DNA of 64,000 nt, taken from NCBI GenBank assembly GCA_037976565.1, contig CP137684.1, forward strand, positions 23,324,233 through 23,388,232, in the 5' to 3' direction. Positions 48,220 through 59,849 of this stretch are shown in pieces. The number at the start of each line of letters is the position of its first letter. Within the stretch, counting starts at the first letter, position 1. This DNA is from Mesocentrotus franciscanus. Lineage: Eukaryota; Echinodermata; Echinoidea; Camarodonta; Strongylocentrotidae. The translations under genes and the position numbers were made by a program. The notes beneath the pieces were generated by a model. That model saw only the letters and a program-made list of their open reading frames with translations. It searched no databases and was not told the origin of the DNA.

Positions 48220-49250
48220 CTAGATAGACATATATCTTGTATTTCTTACATGTAGGCCTATATCTGAACGATTTTGTGGTCATTCATTTTCATATTGCTT
48301 TCCCGAGTTTCCGATATTCTTTCCTGAATACATTTCAGACATAAGAATTGAACAAATAATAAGAGTTCATGTATCCCGTAGGCCTACTGGAAACTTGTCA
48401 TGTATATTGGAGCTGATCAGTCGAAGCTGAGACTAGATTGAGACGGTTGCCGAAGAGGGTTTTACCGTGGACCTACTACTCACGTAGGTCTATGCATTGT
48501 GCATATTGAACGGCAACGGAGATGTGTATTTGATTCATACACTACACAGACACACACTGTACCATGGATATATGCCATGCGAATACAGTCGTTTCCCCGC
48601 TCAGCGAGGTCACCGCGGTGTCGAGGCTTGCGCCGAGACGTAACAAAGTTTCAATATCGATTATACCAAGGATCATGTACGACAGTAGATGGCGCTAGTA
48701 AACAACACCAGGGGCTGTTTTATATACAGGCAGCTTGGAACTAATAATTGATTTATTAATTACTGTTTAATTTACTAAAAAAAATATATCTGTATTTCAG
48801 CAGTGGAGATTGGTTAAAAATATTCCTATAACATTTTTTTATAAGATCAAACAGTTTCAGAGGAATTTAATATTTTTACCAAGACTTTGTAATACCTTTA
48901 ATAAAATAATGATTAAAATCCTAATCAAATGATTGGTTTAAGGTAAACATGTAAAAGGGCAATATTTTGTTCTTGTATCATGCACCCATTCATAAACTCT
49001 TTCTAAGGACCAGCTAAGCAGTTTTCTCATGGCCAGTATGTTTTATAGATTCAACGTTCAAAGTTCAAAGCTTATTCACTCGATAAAAAAGAATGAACAT
49101 GTTCATTATTCAAGTATACAGTGACACAAAACAAAACAATTCAATACAATACAAAACAAAGCTTTTACAATGTATACATTATATAAATACAGAGTAGAAA
49201 TACAATATAGAGAACAGGTCGAGTGAGGACAGGCGTTAAAGATAACTGAA
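48220..49250. other. No gene recognised
   Basis: Mixed AT-rich sequence. A simple-repeat stretch (ACAAAACAAAACAATTCAAT, 49130-49165) may be the reversed tail of a LINE. ORFs show no family features. Confidence 0.4.
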
Positions 49251-49257
49251 AGCCATC

Positions 49258-49772
49258 TTAAAGGTATTACAAAGTTTTGGTATTGGGTCATGAATTTGGT
49301 TCAAATGAACATATCGGAAGCATATGCCATTTTACAATATTCAATGATCGTTGTCGCGGTTGAAATCGAGTCTAAAGTGATGAAATTGTAAATAATAAAC
49401 TCTTTTTGTTGTATAGCGCCCTCTCAAAACTGATATTTATTACTTTAGCTTTAAAACAATGTTCCTTGACTACAATCGACCAATTTGCTATTTCCATTTG
49501 GAAATTATATATCGGAACTGCATATTATGAGATTTTCATGGTCGCAGCTACCTTGGAATGGCCTTAGGCGCCATTTGAAATATTTGCAATTTACCGGGAG
49601 CACCGGTAAATTTTGATTATTCAATTTGCTCGAAAGCAGAAGTGTTTTAGGGGCTAATTTTTTTAGTGCTTATAATACATCCACAGGGGCATCCAAATAT
49701 TTAAAAAAAATAAAGATTTACTATCCATCCAATTTCAAAATTTCCCAAAACTTTGCATTACGGTACCTTTAA
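49258..49772. mobile_element. TTAA-flanked MITE
   Basis: TTAAAGGTATTACAAAGTTT at the left, and its approximate complement (AAACTTTGCATTACGGTACC then TTTAA) at the right. TTAA lies at both ends, so piggyBac-like ends; no coding capacity. Confidence 0.6.
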
Positions 49773-49985
49773 TTTCCATGTCCCTGTACTTGTACATTTG
49801 CTAGCCACATAGATTTGGCTGGGGGTCATATCGTATCTTGCATGGAGCCAGGAGGGCATCAACTCATTATACTTTAACACAAAGTTAATGCCCTTCTGAC
49901 TATGTACAGAGAATATTAGACAATCAATGCTAAACCCATTCATACTTTCCAACTATCAATTCCCAAGTATAAGGTAGTGAAGCAC

Positions 49986-50526
49986 TTAAAGGTACTGTGT
50001 CACATTTGTAGGCCAAAAAATGAAAAGGTTAAATTTCAATGGCATTGGATAAATAATACTAATGTAGAACTTCCCTCAAAACAGAAGGGCTTGAAAATGT
50101 ATTTTTGTTGGAAAATAACGACCGTTAATTGTTGAATCAAATTTAGCGAGCGTGCTCGTTTAATCAAAAAGTCTGATTTTCAGACCCTTTTACCGAATGG
50201 TCGTACGTTTTGTGCTGCGCAAAGACTCAATCAGCTTAATTTAGGCCATTACAAGAAGTGGGTTACTGATGTTGACAAATGCTCATGTACCCTTTACAGC
50301 TCATTTTATGTATGTTATTACCAAAGAAAAAAATTAGTCAGTCAGTCACCTAATAGTGTCTGACAGTGAAGTCTAGAAAGTAAATACGGGTTTCCTTGCA
50401 TAATTCGAATGCTAGGACACTGCTAACGTTTAAATTTCACAGATAGGACATCCGTGACATATTCATAATTCCTGCAAAGTTATACATAATTTGATGTTGG
50501 CTGCAAAAGGGATAAACCACCTTTAA
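49986..50526. mobile_element. Probable second TTAA-flanked MITE
   Basis: TTAAAGGTACTGTGTCACAT at the left and ACCACCTTTAA at the right; inverted similarity is limited to AAAGGT and following bases, so the call is tentative. Confidence 0.4.
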
Positions 50527-50939
50527 GGGTATTCCAACCCCTTGTAATAATTGTATTAGTATTAATTTTGTTTAAAGATGATTTCTGTATCTTATAACAC
50601 AAAGCTCACCGAATGTGCGCAAGTCCTTTGTGTGCAGTTGCCATTCATAATGCACATAACAATTCCGCGGTGGCTCTTTTTTGGCAGCCGTTTATCATGC
50701 TTTATCTGAACAAGCTTGAATTAATTTGATGTTGTAGCATTTTATTTGTAGATTGTTTACTGAATGGAACAATGTATGGGACGAAATAGCTTGGACTTGC
50801 CTCATTACCCTGTGTTGATGTGTATATTACTCAAGTGTATCAACAAATCTTTTAAAGCGATGTTGTCATATTTTGTTTTAATATTCCCTCTCTCTGTTCC
50901 AAACACAAATTTTTAACATATAATTTCTGAGATTTCTTA

Positions 50940-51060
50940 AATATCTTATTCTGTATGTATATATTCCTTGGAGTTGTACTTTGTACATTGTAAATATTTT
51001 TAAAACATTTTTATTATCTGTAAATATTGTAACAATTCAGCCATTCAGCTGCGAAGATAT
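50940..51060 (+). repeat. Possible LINE 3' tail
   Basis: ACTTTGTACATTGTAAATAT and ATTGTAACAATTCAGCCATT resemble the non-coding 3' ends of invertebrate non-LTR elements; no coding remnant is attached. Confidence 0.3.
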
Positions 51061-51119
51061 GTTGTCAACAAATCTCGAAGCTTGTGTATTAATTGTCTCA
51101 TTTTGGAATGGTTGAAGAG

Positions 51120-51249
51120 AACCTAATTCCCTACCAACCTCTCACGAATGAGGGATGCATGCCAGGTAACCATGGAAACGCTGGATGAGATAGGAGCTTC
51201 ATACGTCAGACCTCAGGCTGGTCTCTTTATATGGGCGAACCTTGGCAAG
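51120..51249 (+). CDS. PLP-dependent aminotransferase (ACC-synthase-like), third-last exon
   Basis: A type I aminotransferase small-domain segment: PTNLSRMRDACQVTMETLDE, then IGASYVRPQAGLFIWANLGK and an AAG|GTAAAG donor at 51250. This matches the 'TN..R...A...T...L...GI.Y..P.AG.F.W.DL' stretch of 1-aminocyclopropane-1-carboxylate-synthase-like animal proteins. The likely start is the AAC after GAAGAG, encoding NLIP. One extra base in CCCTACC at 51129-51135 breaks the frame between NLIP and TNLSR. Otherwise the exon would have to begin at 51153 after CGAATGAG. The frame ends in phase 0, matching the next exon. In animals these enzymes are poorly characterised and not thought to make ethylene precursor. 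Upstream exons were not found. Confidence 0.7.
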
Positions 51250-51430
51250 GTAAAGAGCATGTCCAAGATTGTATTGGAAACAATGATGTATTTTACCTAT
51301 TCATCTGCTTGGGTTGCCTAAACCCGACCACACGCACGCACACTGTACGATCTGACCAAGATCTGATTTTGGAAGAATTTGCAATACAATTTGATATGAA
51401 AGTTCAAACATTTAAAATGTTTCGAAAATA

Positions 51431-51579
51431 ATATCGCTAGTGATATTCGTTTGTCTCGCAATGTATGGTCAATAAGGGATCTAAAAGATCCCTTAAGATC
51501 CCTTATTGACCATACACTGCGAGACAAAGATCCTTTATTGACCCTACATTGCGAGACAAACGAATATCACTAGCGATAT
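51431..51579. repeat. 149-bp near-perfect palindrome
   Basis: ATATCGCTAGTGATATTCGT at the left is mirrored by ACGAATATCACTAGCGATAT at the right. Inside, TCAATAAGGGATCT and AGATCCCTTATTGA pair again, so two nested hairpins form. It lies in the aminotransferase intron. Confidence 0.85.
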
Positions 51580-52217
51580 TAATTTCGATACTACATCCGC
51601 AATGAGTAATATATTTAGCATTATTTAAAATGTTATTAAACAAGGATCTGCATTGTCATAATTATGATTAGTGATATATAAATTTCAAGGAATCTTTTAG
51701 TTTCCTTGGAGAATAAAAAGTTAAATCGGCTCAGAATCGTAGTGACGTCACGCCAGTAGTGCGACTGTCTACAATTTGAAGCCAAATTGGCTTTTATTCT
51801 CACTCGAAGAGTTAAGCGAACTAAAATTTCTGGTTTTTAGCATTCTTATCATTATTTAGAACCTAAAATCAAGAAGATGATGTTTGTTTCGATTTCCATA
51901 ACTAATATAATTGCCTTTTTTATAAATTGGATGGAAAGAGGATGGAAAGAGGGTGGTATATAATGTGCAGTGGACTTAATGGAACATACAATGGACTGAC
52001 AGCCAACTTGGTCACTTGTAGTACACTCAAACCTATGTGATTGGCCACCTCTCTATAAAGGCCACTTACTGTAGTGGTCATCCATATAGCCTCCATCTAG
52101 AAGGAAATGTGTGTTTGAAGAACCTGCCTACAGTGGCCATTTCTTGTGTTTCCGTTTGGTGGCATGTTCAATATGGTCTCAAAACAATGTGGCAGGATTG
52201 GAAATATGAAAAATTAT

Positions 52218-53040
52218 GAGCAGTTTTTACCTCTCTCTCTACACCTCTCACCCCTCTCTCTCTCTCTATCTCTCCCCCTCTCCCCATCATTTTCCTCTCT
52301 CTTCCTCTTCCTCCCCCATCTCTCTGTCCCCATGCATCTCCCACTTTCCTCCCCCCTCTCTCTGACCCCTCTCCCACTCTTCCTCATCTCTCTGTCCCCC
52401 TCTTTCCCTCTTCCTCCCTCATCTCTCTGTCCCCTCTCTCCCTCTTCCTCCCTCATCTCTCTGTTCCCTCTCTCCCTCTTCCTCCTCATCTCTCTGTCCC
52501 CTCTCTCTCCTCTTCCTCCCTCATCTCTCTGTCCCCTCTCTCCCTCTTCCTCCCTCATCTCTCTGTCCCCTCTCTCCCTCTTCCTCCCTCATCTCTCTGT
52601 CCCCTCTGTCCCTCTTCCTCCCTCATCTCTCTGTCCCCTCTCTCCCTTTTCCTCCCTCATCTCTCTGTCCCCTCTCTCCCTCTTCCTCCCTCATCTCTCT
52701 GTCCCCTCTCTCCCTTTTCCTCCCTCATCTCTCTGTCCCCTCTCTCCCTCTTCCTCCCTCATCTCTCTGTCCCCTCTCTCCCTCTTCCTCCCCATCTCTC
52801 TGACCCTCTCTCCCTCTTCCTCCTCATCTCTCTGTCCCCTCTCTCCCTCTTCCTCCTCATCTCTCTGTCCCCCTCTCTCCCTCTTCCTCCCTCATCTCTC
52901 TGTCCCCCTCTCTCCCTCTTCCTCCCCCATCTCTCTGACCCCTCTCTCCCTCTTCCTCCCTCATCTCTCTGTCCCCTCTCTCCCTCTTCCTCCCTCATCT
53001 CTCTGTGCCCCTTTCCCACTCTCCCCTTTCCCACTCTCCG
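52218..53040. repeat. 34-bp pyrimidine minisatellite
   Basis: The unit CTCATCTCTCTGTCCCCTCT + CTCCCTCTTCCTCC repeats about 20 times. The 312-codon Ser/Leu/Pro ORF over it (and minus-strand Arg/Glu ORFs) is an artefact: three units make 102 bases, so frames stay open. It lies in the intron between the aminotransferase exons and ends 45 bases before an acceptor. Confidence 0.9.
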
Positions 53041-53084
53041 ATCTCACTCCACATGTTTATTTTCTCTTATATCATTATCTCTAG

Positions 53085-53238
53085 TTCCTATCACAAGATA
53101 CCGAGGAGGAGGAGAAGCGCCTTACATGCCACCTCTTGAAGAGTGGGGTTGGTTTGTCGCCCTCTGCTGGTTGCTGTGGGGTAGAGTTCGGCTGGTATCG
53201 GATTATGTTTGCTGTACCAAGACACATATTAGCAGAAG
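53085..53238 (+). CDS. PLP-dependent aminotransferase, second-last exon
   Basis: Acceptor TATCTCTAG at 53076-53084 and donor GAAG|GTAACA at 53239. It opens FLSQDTEEEEKRLTCHLLKS, then GVGLSPSAGC and FGWYRIMFAVPRHILAEG. WYRIMFA contains the conserved Arg that binds the substrate carboxylate in type I aminotransferases (Arg386 position of aspartate aminotransferase). The usual G..F....GWFR is modified by a CysCys before the Trp. Phase 0 in, phase 1 out; the two neighbours match. This is the C-terminal small domain, cytosolic by family. Confidence 0.82.
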
Positions 53239-53859
53239 GTAACATCATTTTTTTTCGAATCCTTCGAGATATGGACAAATGTCCAATGATACATTTTTAA
53301 TAGTTTTATTCACAACACAAGTTCTCTTTAAAAGAAGGTTGAGTTCCGGGGAGAGGTGTAATAATTTGTGAGTGTTTACATTGTTATTATGCAAGTGTGG
53401 AAGAAAAATAGAGAAGAAAAAAAAATGTCCCCTGAAAAGCATGGCTCTTGTATTGCCTTCATATTCTAAATATGACATGTAACAGCTTTAAAATGAGGAC
53501 CACATTTGTATGCCACATATGTTTGTGTAGTCCCATAAACATCTTTCTTTGTGCCGTGCTTGTTACTTTTATCAAGGCTGGGCCAAATTTGTTATCATTT
53601 TGAAGATTCCAGAACCATGCAGTAACATTAATGTCTTATATGCTACATGAACAACTTTTTCTAATCTATTCCATGCACACCGTTTCTTTCACAATGCAAT
53701 CGCATGACCAGAACTCAACTTTATTTTTAACATCGCGACTGTCTCTTCCTTTGTTTGTGCATGTACTTTAGAACCATGAAAGAGGCTTGATAACATCAAA
53801 TAATCTCATATATTATTGTGTAATGTCTTATTTCATCTTGTTTGTCTTAATAACCTTAA

Positions 53860-54019
53860 TACCTTACCTTGCCTTACCTTCGCTTACCTTACCTTGCCTT
53901 ATATACCTTGCCTTATATACCTTGCCTTATATACCTTACCTTACATACCTTGCCTTACCTTGCCTTACCTTGCCTTGCCTTACCTTACCTTGCCTTATAT
54001 ACCTGACCTTACATACCTT
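53860..54019. repeat. CCTTA/GCCTT pentanucleotide tract, left
   Basis: Irregular (CCTTA)n with GCCTT and TATA variants, directly left of the 54020-56493 element. Leu/Tyr/Pro ORFs are artefacts. Confidence 0.9.
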
Positions 54020-56493
54020 CCCTTATGGAACAATCACAGTGTTACCACATAGTAAACCACACTGTGTACCACATAGTCAAACACAGTGTGGTACCACAGC
54101 GTGCTACCACATGTGGGCCACATGTGATTTTGGGACATGTGGTAACGCTGTGGTGTACTATGTGGTGCGTACCACAGTGAGGTATACCACAGCGTTACCA
54201 CACTGTGGTACGCACCACATAGTACACCACAGCGTTACCACATGTCCCAAAATCACATGTGGCCCACACTGTGGTATCAACCACATAGTATACCACAGCG
54301 TTACCACATAGTACACCACAGCGTTACCACATGTCCCAAAATCACATGTGGCCCACACTGTGGTATCAACCACATAGTTACCACATAGTACACCACAGCG
54401 TTACCACACGTCCCAAAATCACATGTGGCCCACATGTGTTGGCACGCATAATTAACACATAATTACCACATAGTCCACCACACTGTGGCAAATACCACAT
54501 AGTCTGTTAAACTGTGGCATCCACCACATAGTATGGTAAACTGTTGCATCCACCACATAGTCTACCACACCCTCCAGATGATAAAATGAATTAGTAATTT
54601 ACGCTTTAATTAGCATTTGTACTAATTAATTTTGCCAATTGCAATAATTAACAAAGCATCACTGGTTCATCTGCAATTTCCAATGTAAAGGCATTGGGAA
54701 TAGGTAGGATTTTTCAGTGTATTTTACAACTTTCCATATACTTGTATTTTATTGAATATATTTTAGTTCATAGTTAATATTTCCCTAATTCATGTTTAAA
54801 TGTAATTTATACAAAGTAGTAAAATGTCCTAATAATTGGCAATTATATTTTGTAGTACTTTTGAAATGAATTGCATATAACTAAATAATCAGTAATTTCC
54901 AAATATGCTTTAAATTCAGATAAATTGTATAAAAACATAGATCTGCACGCACCCCATATTCATTATGCAAATGAACTGGTGTCAACTGGTTCGAATGGAA
55001 ATATGCCCACGGACCAGTTTTCAACTGGTGCAACTGGAAATATGTCTACAGACCAGTTTAATATCAACTGGTGTAACTGGAGATATGCCAACAGTCAGGT
55101 ATCGACTGGTTCAACAGGAAATAAGCCCACAGATGTGGATATTATTTTGTGGTAAACCACATGATCTCAAAATCTCACACTGACAATATACTGTGAACAC
55201 AGAGTTTACACATAGTTCAGTACATACCACAGTGTGGTATATATGTGTCACTCTGTGTTAAATATGTACGACTCTGTGGTAAACCACATGATCTGAACCC
55301 CACACTGTGGCAATACTGTGACCACAAAGTTAACACATAGTTCAATACATATACCACTGTGGTAAATATGTGTCACTCTGTGTTAAATATGACCGAACCC
55401 AACACTGTGACGATACTGTGAGCACAGAGTTTGCACATAGTTAAATACATACCACACTGTGGTAAATATGTGTAGCTCTGTGTTAAATATGTACCACTAT
55501 GTGGTAAACCACATGTTTTGAACCCCATACTGTGAAAATACTGTGATCACAGAGTTTACACAAAGTTCAGTACATACCACACTGTTGTAAATATGTGTCA
55601 CTCTGTGTTAAATATGTACGATTATGTGGTAAACCACATATGATTTGAACCCCACACTGTCACAATACTGTGAACACATAGTTCAGTACATACCACACTG
55701 TGGTAAATATGTGTAACTCTGTGTTAAATATGTACGACTATGTGGTAAACCACATGATTTGAACCCACACTGTGACTATACTGTGAACACAGAGTTTAAA
55801 CATAGTGCAGTACATACCACACTGTTGTAAATATGTGTCACTCTGTGTTAAATATGTACGATTATGTGGTAAACCACATATGATTTGAACCCCACACTGT
55901 CACAATACTGTGAACACATAGTTCAGTACATACCACACTGTGGTAAATATGTGTCACTTTGTGTTAAATATGTACGACTATGTGGTAAACCACATGATTT
56001 GAACCCTCACACTGTGACTATACTGTGAACACAGAGTTTACACATAGTGCAGTACATACCACATTGTTGTAAATATGTGTCACTCTGTGTAAAATATGTA
56101 CGACTATGTGGTAAACCACATGATTTGAACCCCACACTGTGACAATACTGGGAACACAGAGTTTACACATAGTTCAGTACATACCACAGTGTGGTATACA
56201 TGTGTCACTCTGTGTTAAATATGTACGACTATGTGGTAAACCACATGATCTGAATCCGACACTGTGGCAATACTGTGACCACTGAGTTAACACATAGTTT
56301 AATACATATACCACTGTGGTAAATATGTGGTACTCTGTGTCAAGTATGTCAGTTTATGTGGATATTATGTGGTAAACCACATGGTCTGAAACTCCACACT
56401 GTGATAACTATGTGAACACATAATGTCCACACAGTTTACACATAGTTGAATATGTGAACATAGTGTGGGAACACTGTGATTGTTCCATAAGGG
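54020..56493. mobile_element. 2.47-kb TIR element built of ACCACA/TGTGGT palindromes
   Basis: Terminal inverted repeats: CCCTTATGGAACAATCACAG (54020) and its complement ending CCATAAGGG (56493). The left part (54050-54560) repeats ACCACATAGT, ACCACAGCGTTACC and CACATGTGGCCCACA in both orientations. The right part (55180-56450) is about nine ~135-bp units carrying TATGTGGTAAACCACAT and ACCACACTGTGGTAAATATG. No transposase. It sits inside the last intron of the aminotransferase gene. Confidence 0.8.
54925..55150. repeat. AACTGG-rich repeat inside the palindromic element
   Basis: About five diverged 40-45-base units (CAACTGGTGCAACTGGAAAT, ATGCCCACGGACCAGTTT). The two ORFs here follow the repeat and are unlikely to be genes. 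Confidence 0.65.
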
Positions 56494-56765
56494 TTGCCTT
56501 ACCTTACCTTACCTTGCCTTACCCTGCCTTACCTTGCCTTACCTTGCCTTACCTTACCTTGCCTTATATACCTTGCCTTACCTTACCTTACATGACGTAC
56601 CTTACCTTGCCTTACCTTGCCTTACCTTACCTTACCTTACATACCTTGCCTTACCTTATCTTACCTTGCCTCACCTTACGTTTCCTTGCCTTAACTTGCC
56701 TTACCTTACCTTACCTTAACCTAACTTAGCGTACTTCCCTTCCTTACCTTACCTTACCTTATCAT
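56494..56765. repeat. CCTTA/GCCTT pentanucleotide tract, right
   Basis: Same repeat as 53860-54019, in the same orientation, immediately right of the TIR element. Confidence 0.9.
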
Positions 56766-56833
56766 ATATGTAGCTTATCTTAACTTAGTTTTTAATAGAG
56801 CTTATTTGAGTTCATCTTATCTTATTTCTGCAG

Positions 56834-56883
56834 GTCTACGCAGATTGAAGGAGTCCTGTCTATCATACAGTACTACACAATGA
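56834..56883 (+). CDS. PLP-dependent aminotransferase, terminal exon
   Basis: Acceptor TTATTTCTGCAG at 56822-56833. The bases GT join the preceding G to form Gly. The product is then LRRLKESCLSYSTTQ and a TGA stop at 56881-56883. 'EG-LRRLK' is the amphipathic last helix of aminotransferases of this type, so the short exon is convincing despite its size. The intron before it (53239-56833) is 3.6 kb and mostly repeats. Confidence 0.75.
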
Positions 56884-57205
56884 TGGTTGGCAAGAAAAGA
56901 GAATTTCTTTTGGCTACATCAGCATACACTAGCCATGTCATTTTAAACTTCTTGGGTGCGCAAGGACATCGATCTAATATCTGTACATTTTCCTGTAATT
57001 TGCTCTTTTGCTATTAAACTGTACCATTTTGCTTTGCTTGATTATATTATGCTCTGTTCTGTAGTTTATAATTACTTCTCTATTTCTCTATAATTATTCA
57101 TTTTTACGGACCTATTTTTAAATGTAATATGATAATTTGTTAATTATTTTCTTATTATTCAGTATATTGGGTATTTTCCCACTTGTCTGCAGTATGATAT
57201 ACCTC

Positions 57206-57211
57206 AATAAA
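57206..57211 (+). terminator. Candidate polyadenylation signal of the aminotransferase gene
   Basis: AATAAA about 320 bases after the stop, followed by T-rich sequence. It is the first canonical AATAAA after the stop in this orientation. Confidence 0.45.
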
Positions 57212-57284
57212 CATCTCTATTTTTGCAATAGTAATTATCTCTTAAAACAAATTTATCAAAGATTATACCCTACGTACTGTGTAA

Positions 57285-57345
57285 AGCGCATAGAGACATT
57301 ATGAGTATAATAAGCGCTACTTATTGTTATTATCATATACATTAT
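57285..57345 (+). repeat. SINE/LINE 3' tail
   Basis: GTGTAAAGCGCATAGAGACA, then ATAAGCGCTACTTATTGTTA: the 'AAGCGC...GCGCTA-(TTA)n' tail common to tRNA-type SINEs and their partner LINEs. A second version lies at 59448-59525. Confidence 0.55.
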
Positions 57346-57779
57346 TGTGATACGTGAACAAGTAGTATAGTCATTTGTTTGCAGGGAATGCAAATTCTTG
57401 TGGCATAGACGAGTATCAAACTTAAAATAAATGTTATCAACATTCTACCCTACTATGTATTTTTATTACAGCTGTAATCCAAAGGCAATGCATGATTGAC
57501 GACGATCTGTAATGATATTTGATATATTATATTGTGCCTCTCATGCTTATCTCCTTTCTAATGCACATTTCTCTTTCATCATCTTCTTCTCAACCCCACA
57601 TGCAGCTCATCATTTTGTATTATTTTCTGTACCCCAGATCTTTAACTTCTTTTTTGGCATTGTCTACTCTTTGTATTGTGACCGTGTTCTTCTATCGTCG
57701 TCATGTAAAGTACTGTCTTGTCTTGTCCCGTTCTCGTCTCTGTTGGCATGTGTGTGTGATTGGGTTTTTACAGACGTGT

Positions 57780-57942
57780 ATCAATCAGATATGATTATTT
57801 ACGTCTGGGGACCGACCTTTAACGTCACCATCCGAAAGACGTGACTCAGTTTCGAACCTGCGTCCTCTGCTGAATCAGTTTGTAACTTCCACTGTTTGCT
57901 GGATTACAGGCGCACGCCACAACGCCTAGTTGGCATCCCCCA
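57780..57942 (-). repeat. Candidate SINE with a 7SL-like head
   Basis: On the minus strand the head reads GGCGTTGTGGCGTGCGCC then TGTAATCC.AGC, close to the first bases of the SRP (7SL) RNA Alu domain. After ~45 bases comes a B-box-like GGTTCGAAACT (near 57852), then CGTCTTTCGGATGGTGACG and GGTCGGTCCCCAGACG. The downstream block resembles the body of tRNA-type SINEs, so the element may be chimeric. Confidence 0.45.
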
Positions 57943-58069
57943 TTCCCCCTATTTTGTAGTTCCTTTTGTAGTTACGGACTTTTTAATTTAATTACTCATT
58001 TTTCCTAAGTATCATTTGAGGTGTTCACACTTGTACAAGCATTGCTCTTTAGTGGACCCCTCTGTTTCC

Positions 58070-58160
58070 AATATGTATTTCCACATTTGTTGTAAATGTT
58101 TATAATTGATTTGTAATGTTTTGGTGGAAACATAAATAAATTGAAATTGAAATTGAAATT
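58070..58160 (+). repeat. CR1/L2-like 3' tail
   Basis: ACATAAATAAATTGAAATTG with tandem AAATTG units, the simple-repeat end typical of this LINE group. Confidence 0.5.
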
Positions 58161-58218
58161 GCATGATGATAAATTGTTTTTGTAAACATCAAGAAAGGTT
58201 TCTTGAGGTGTTATGGTC

Positions 58219-58292
58219 CAGCTGATAAGTATCAAGAGAGAGAGAGAGAGCACTCGATCGTGTGAGAGAGAGAGAGAGAGTGAGAGATAGTG
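58219..58292. repeat. GA microsatellite
   Basis: Two AGAGAGAGAGAG runs separated by about 15 bases. Confidence 0.9.
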
Positions 58293-58299
58293 GGAAGGA

Positions 58300-59440
58300 A
58301 ATATATTATAGAAAAAGAAATTTGTGTCGTAATAATTGATTGGCTAATTGTGATAGGCTGCATAGTCCTTAGAAGATTACTAGAACACTTATCTAGCTGC
58401 CATCATAAAACCAAGAAACATCAGTTACATGCGTACGTAAATAGATACGTAATTTGTTGATATACACAACATATTTATTTCATTAATTTCTGGGGTAGAA
58501 TATATTTTTGGGAGACATTTGGTTTCATATCGCCTCCCCCATGGGGATACTTGTACAAAACTGCATTCACTCATTATGATATCTTTCAGGTACTCATGAT
58601 AGATCTACGGCACTTAAAGGTCAATAGAGTTGACCTGTCTAGAATGACCACCTGTCTACGGTGGCCACTTCTTGTGTTTCCCTTTGGTGGTCTTAATAGA
58701 CAGGTTTGACTGTACATTACTATCCCCTGCTTATTCAGAGTTAAAACTCTTGATTTATTATGTTCCAACGGGTTAATCTCTTTCATTTTTTTAGTTTGCT
58801 TTAGTTTGTATATGTATATTTCATTTTCTGTGATTGTATTGTTGCATTATATAATTTTGTTTATTTCAATCTCAATGTATCTATTTAACAATAGTCTTAG
58901 CCCTAATAAGACTTAAGGGTTATTTTGCACCTTTAAACAACTAGGGGCCAGGGGCTAAAGGCCTCCCCTAGGATCTCGGCAACCGAACTGATCGACTCCA
59001 AATTTTGCATGGGGATAGATGTCCATGAGATTTACAATATTGCATTGTTAAAATATTTTGTTTAATTAGAATTTGCTAATAAGAGCTAATTAATTATGCA
59101 CAAATTGTATTTTTTGTATTTTTCTTTATACATTTGTATATGGTGATTCTTATGAGAAAAATAGTAATGGTACAATATGCATGCTAAGATTATATTTACA
59201 CAATCTCTGATAAAAATAAAGTAATTGATCTGATAATTATCCAACTTATGAATAATTATGACGTCATATTATATCATGAACACGTGTTTGGGTGATGGTT
59301 TCATGTGAAGTCATGAAATACATTTTTACTTCCTAATGTTGGAGTGATGGTTTGTTTGTCTTAATCATGAAAATTGATTTAGTTATACAGCTTTTTATGT
59401 TTTTTTTCTTTGTATTTATCTTTTTCTTTATATATATAGC
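58300..59440. other. No gene recognised; short repeat patch
   Basis: AT-rich. The patch at about 58650-58700 (GTGGCCACTTCTTGTGTTTC, GGTGGTCTTAATAGACAGGT) is shared with 52125-52165, so both are copies of one dispersed repeat. Confidence 0.5.
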
Positions 59441-59447
59441 CGGGTAA

Positions 59448-59525
59448 TGTTAAAGCGCCTTGAGCACCTTGCAAGGTGGATACGTGCGCTATATAAGAAT
59501 CCAGTATTATTAGTATTATTATTAT
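59448..59525 (+). repeat. SINE/LINE 3' tail
   Basis: TTAAAGCGCCTTGAGC, GCAAGGTGGATACGTGCGCT, then ATTATTAGTATTATTATTAT: the same type of tail as 57285-57345 but a different subfamily. Confidence 0.6.
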
Positions 59526-59849
59526 ATTGTATTGGTTTATTCTAATGAAAATGCAATAAGTTTTATTCACCGTGCGAAATGGGAATACTAACAGTACATG
59601 TGAAGAGGTGGGTATAAGAGTGCAACATAAAAGGTGCTTCTAAAAACTCTGTATTTAATATATATGTAAGAATTTAAAATAATTAAACAAAAATAAAAAA
59701 ATTGGTATCAAAAGATGCTCAAGACTCTAAAGAAAAAAAAATCATGAAGTGGCACCATAAAATATTTAAGCAATGCGAAGTAATCGCGAAAATAGAGGAA
59801 GGGGGGGGGGGCTAAATCAGCCCCAGATTTTTTAGGGTTAACATATGCT

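Noticed and set aside
52146..53084. 312-codon Ser/Leu/Pro-rich ORF
   Set aside because: It is a reading frame through a 34-bp pyrimidine minisatellite; three units equal 102 bases, so all frames stay open. No start context or domain.
53787..54373. Leu/Tyr/Pro and Cys/His/Trp-rich ORFs
   Set aside because: Translations of CCTTA pentanucleotides and ACCACA palindromes.
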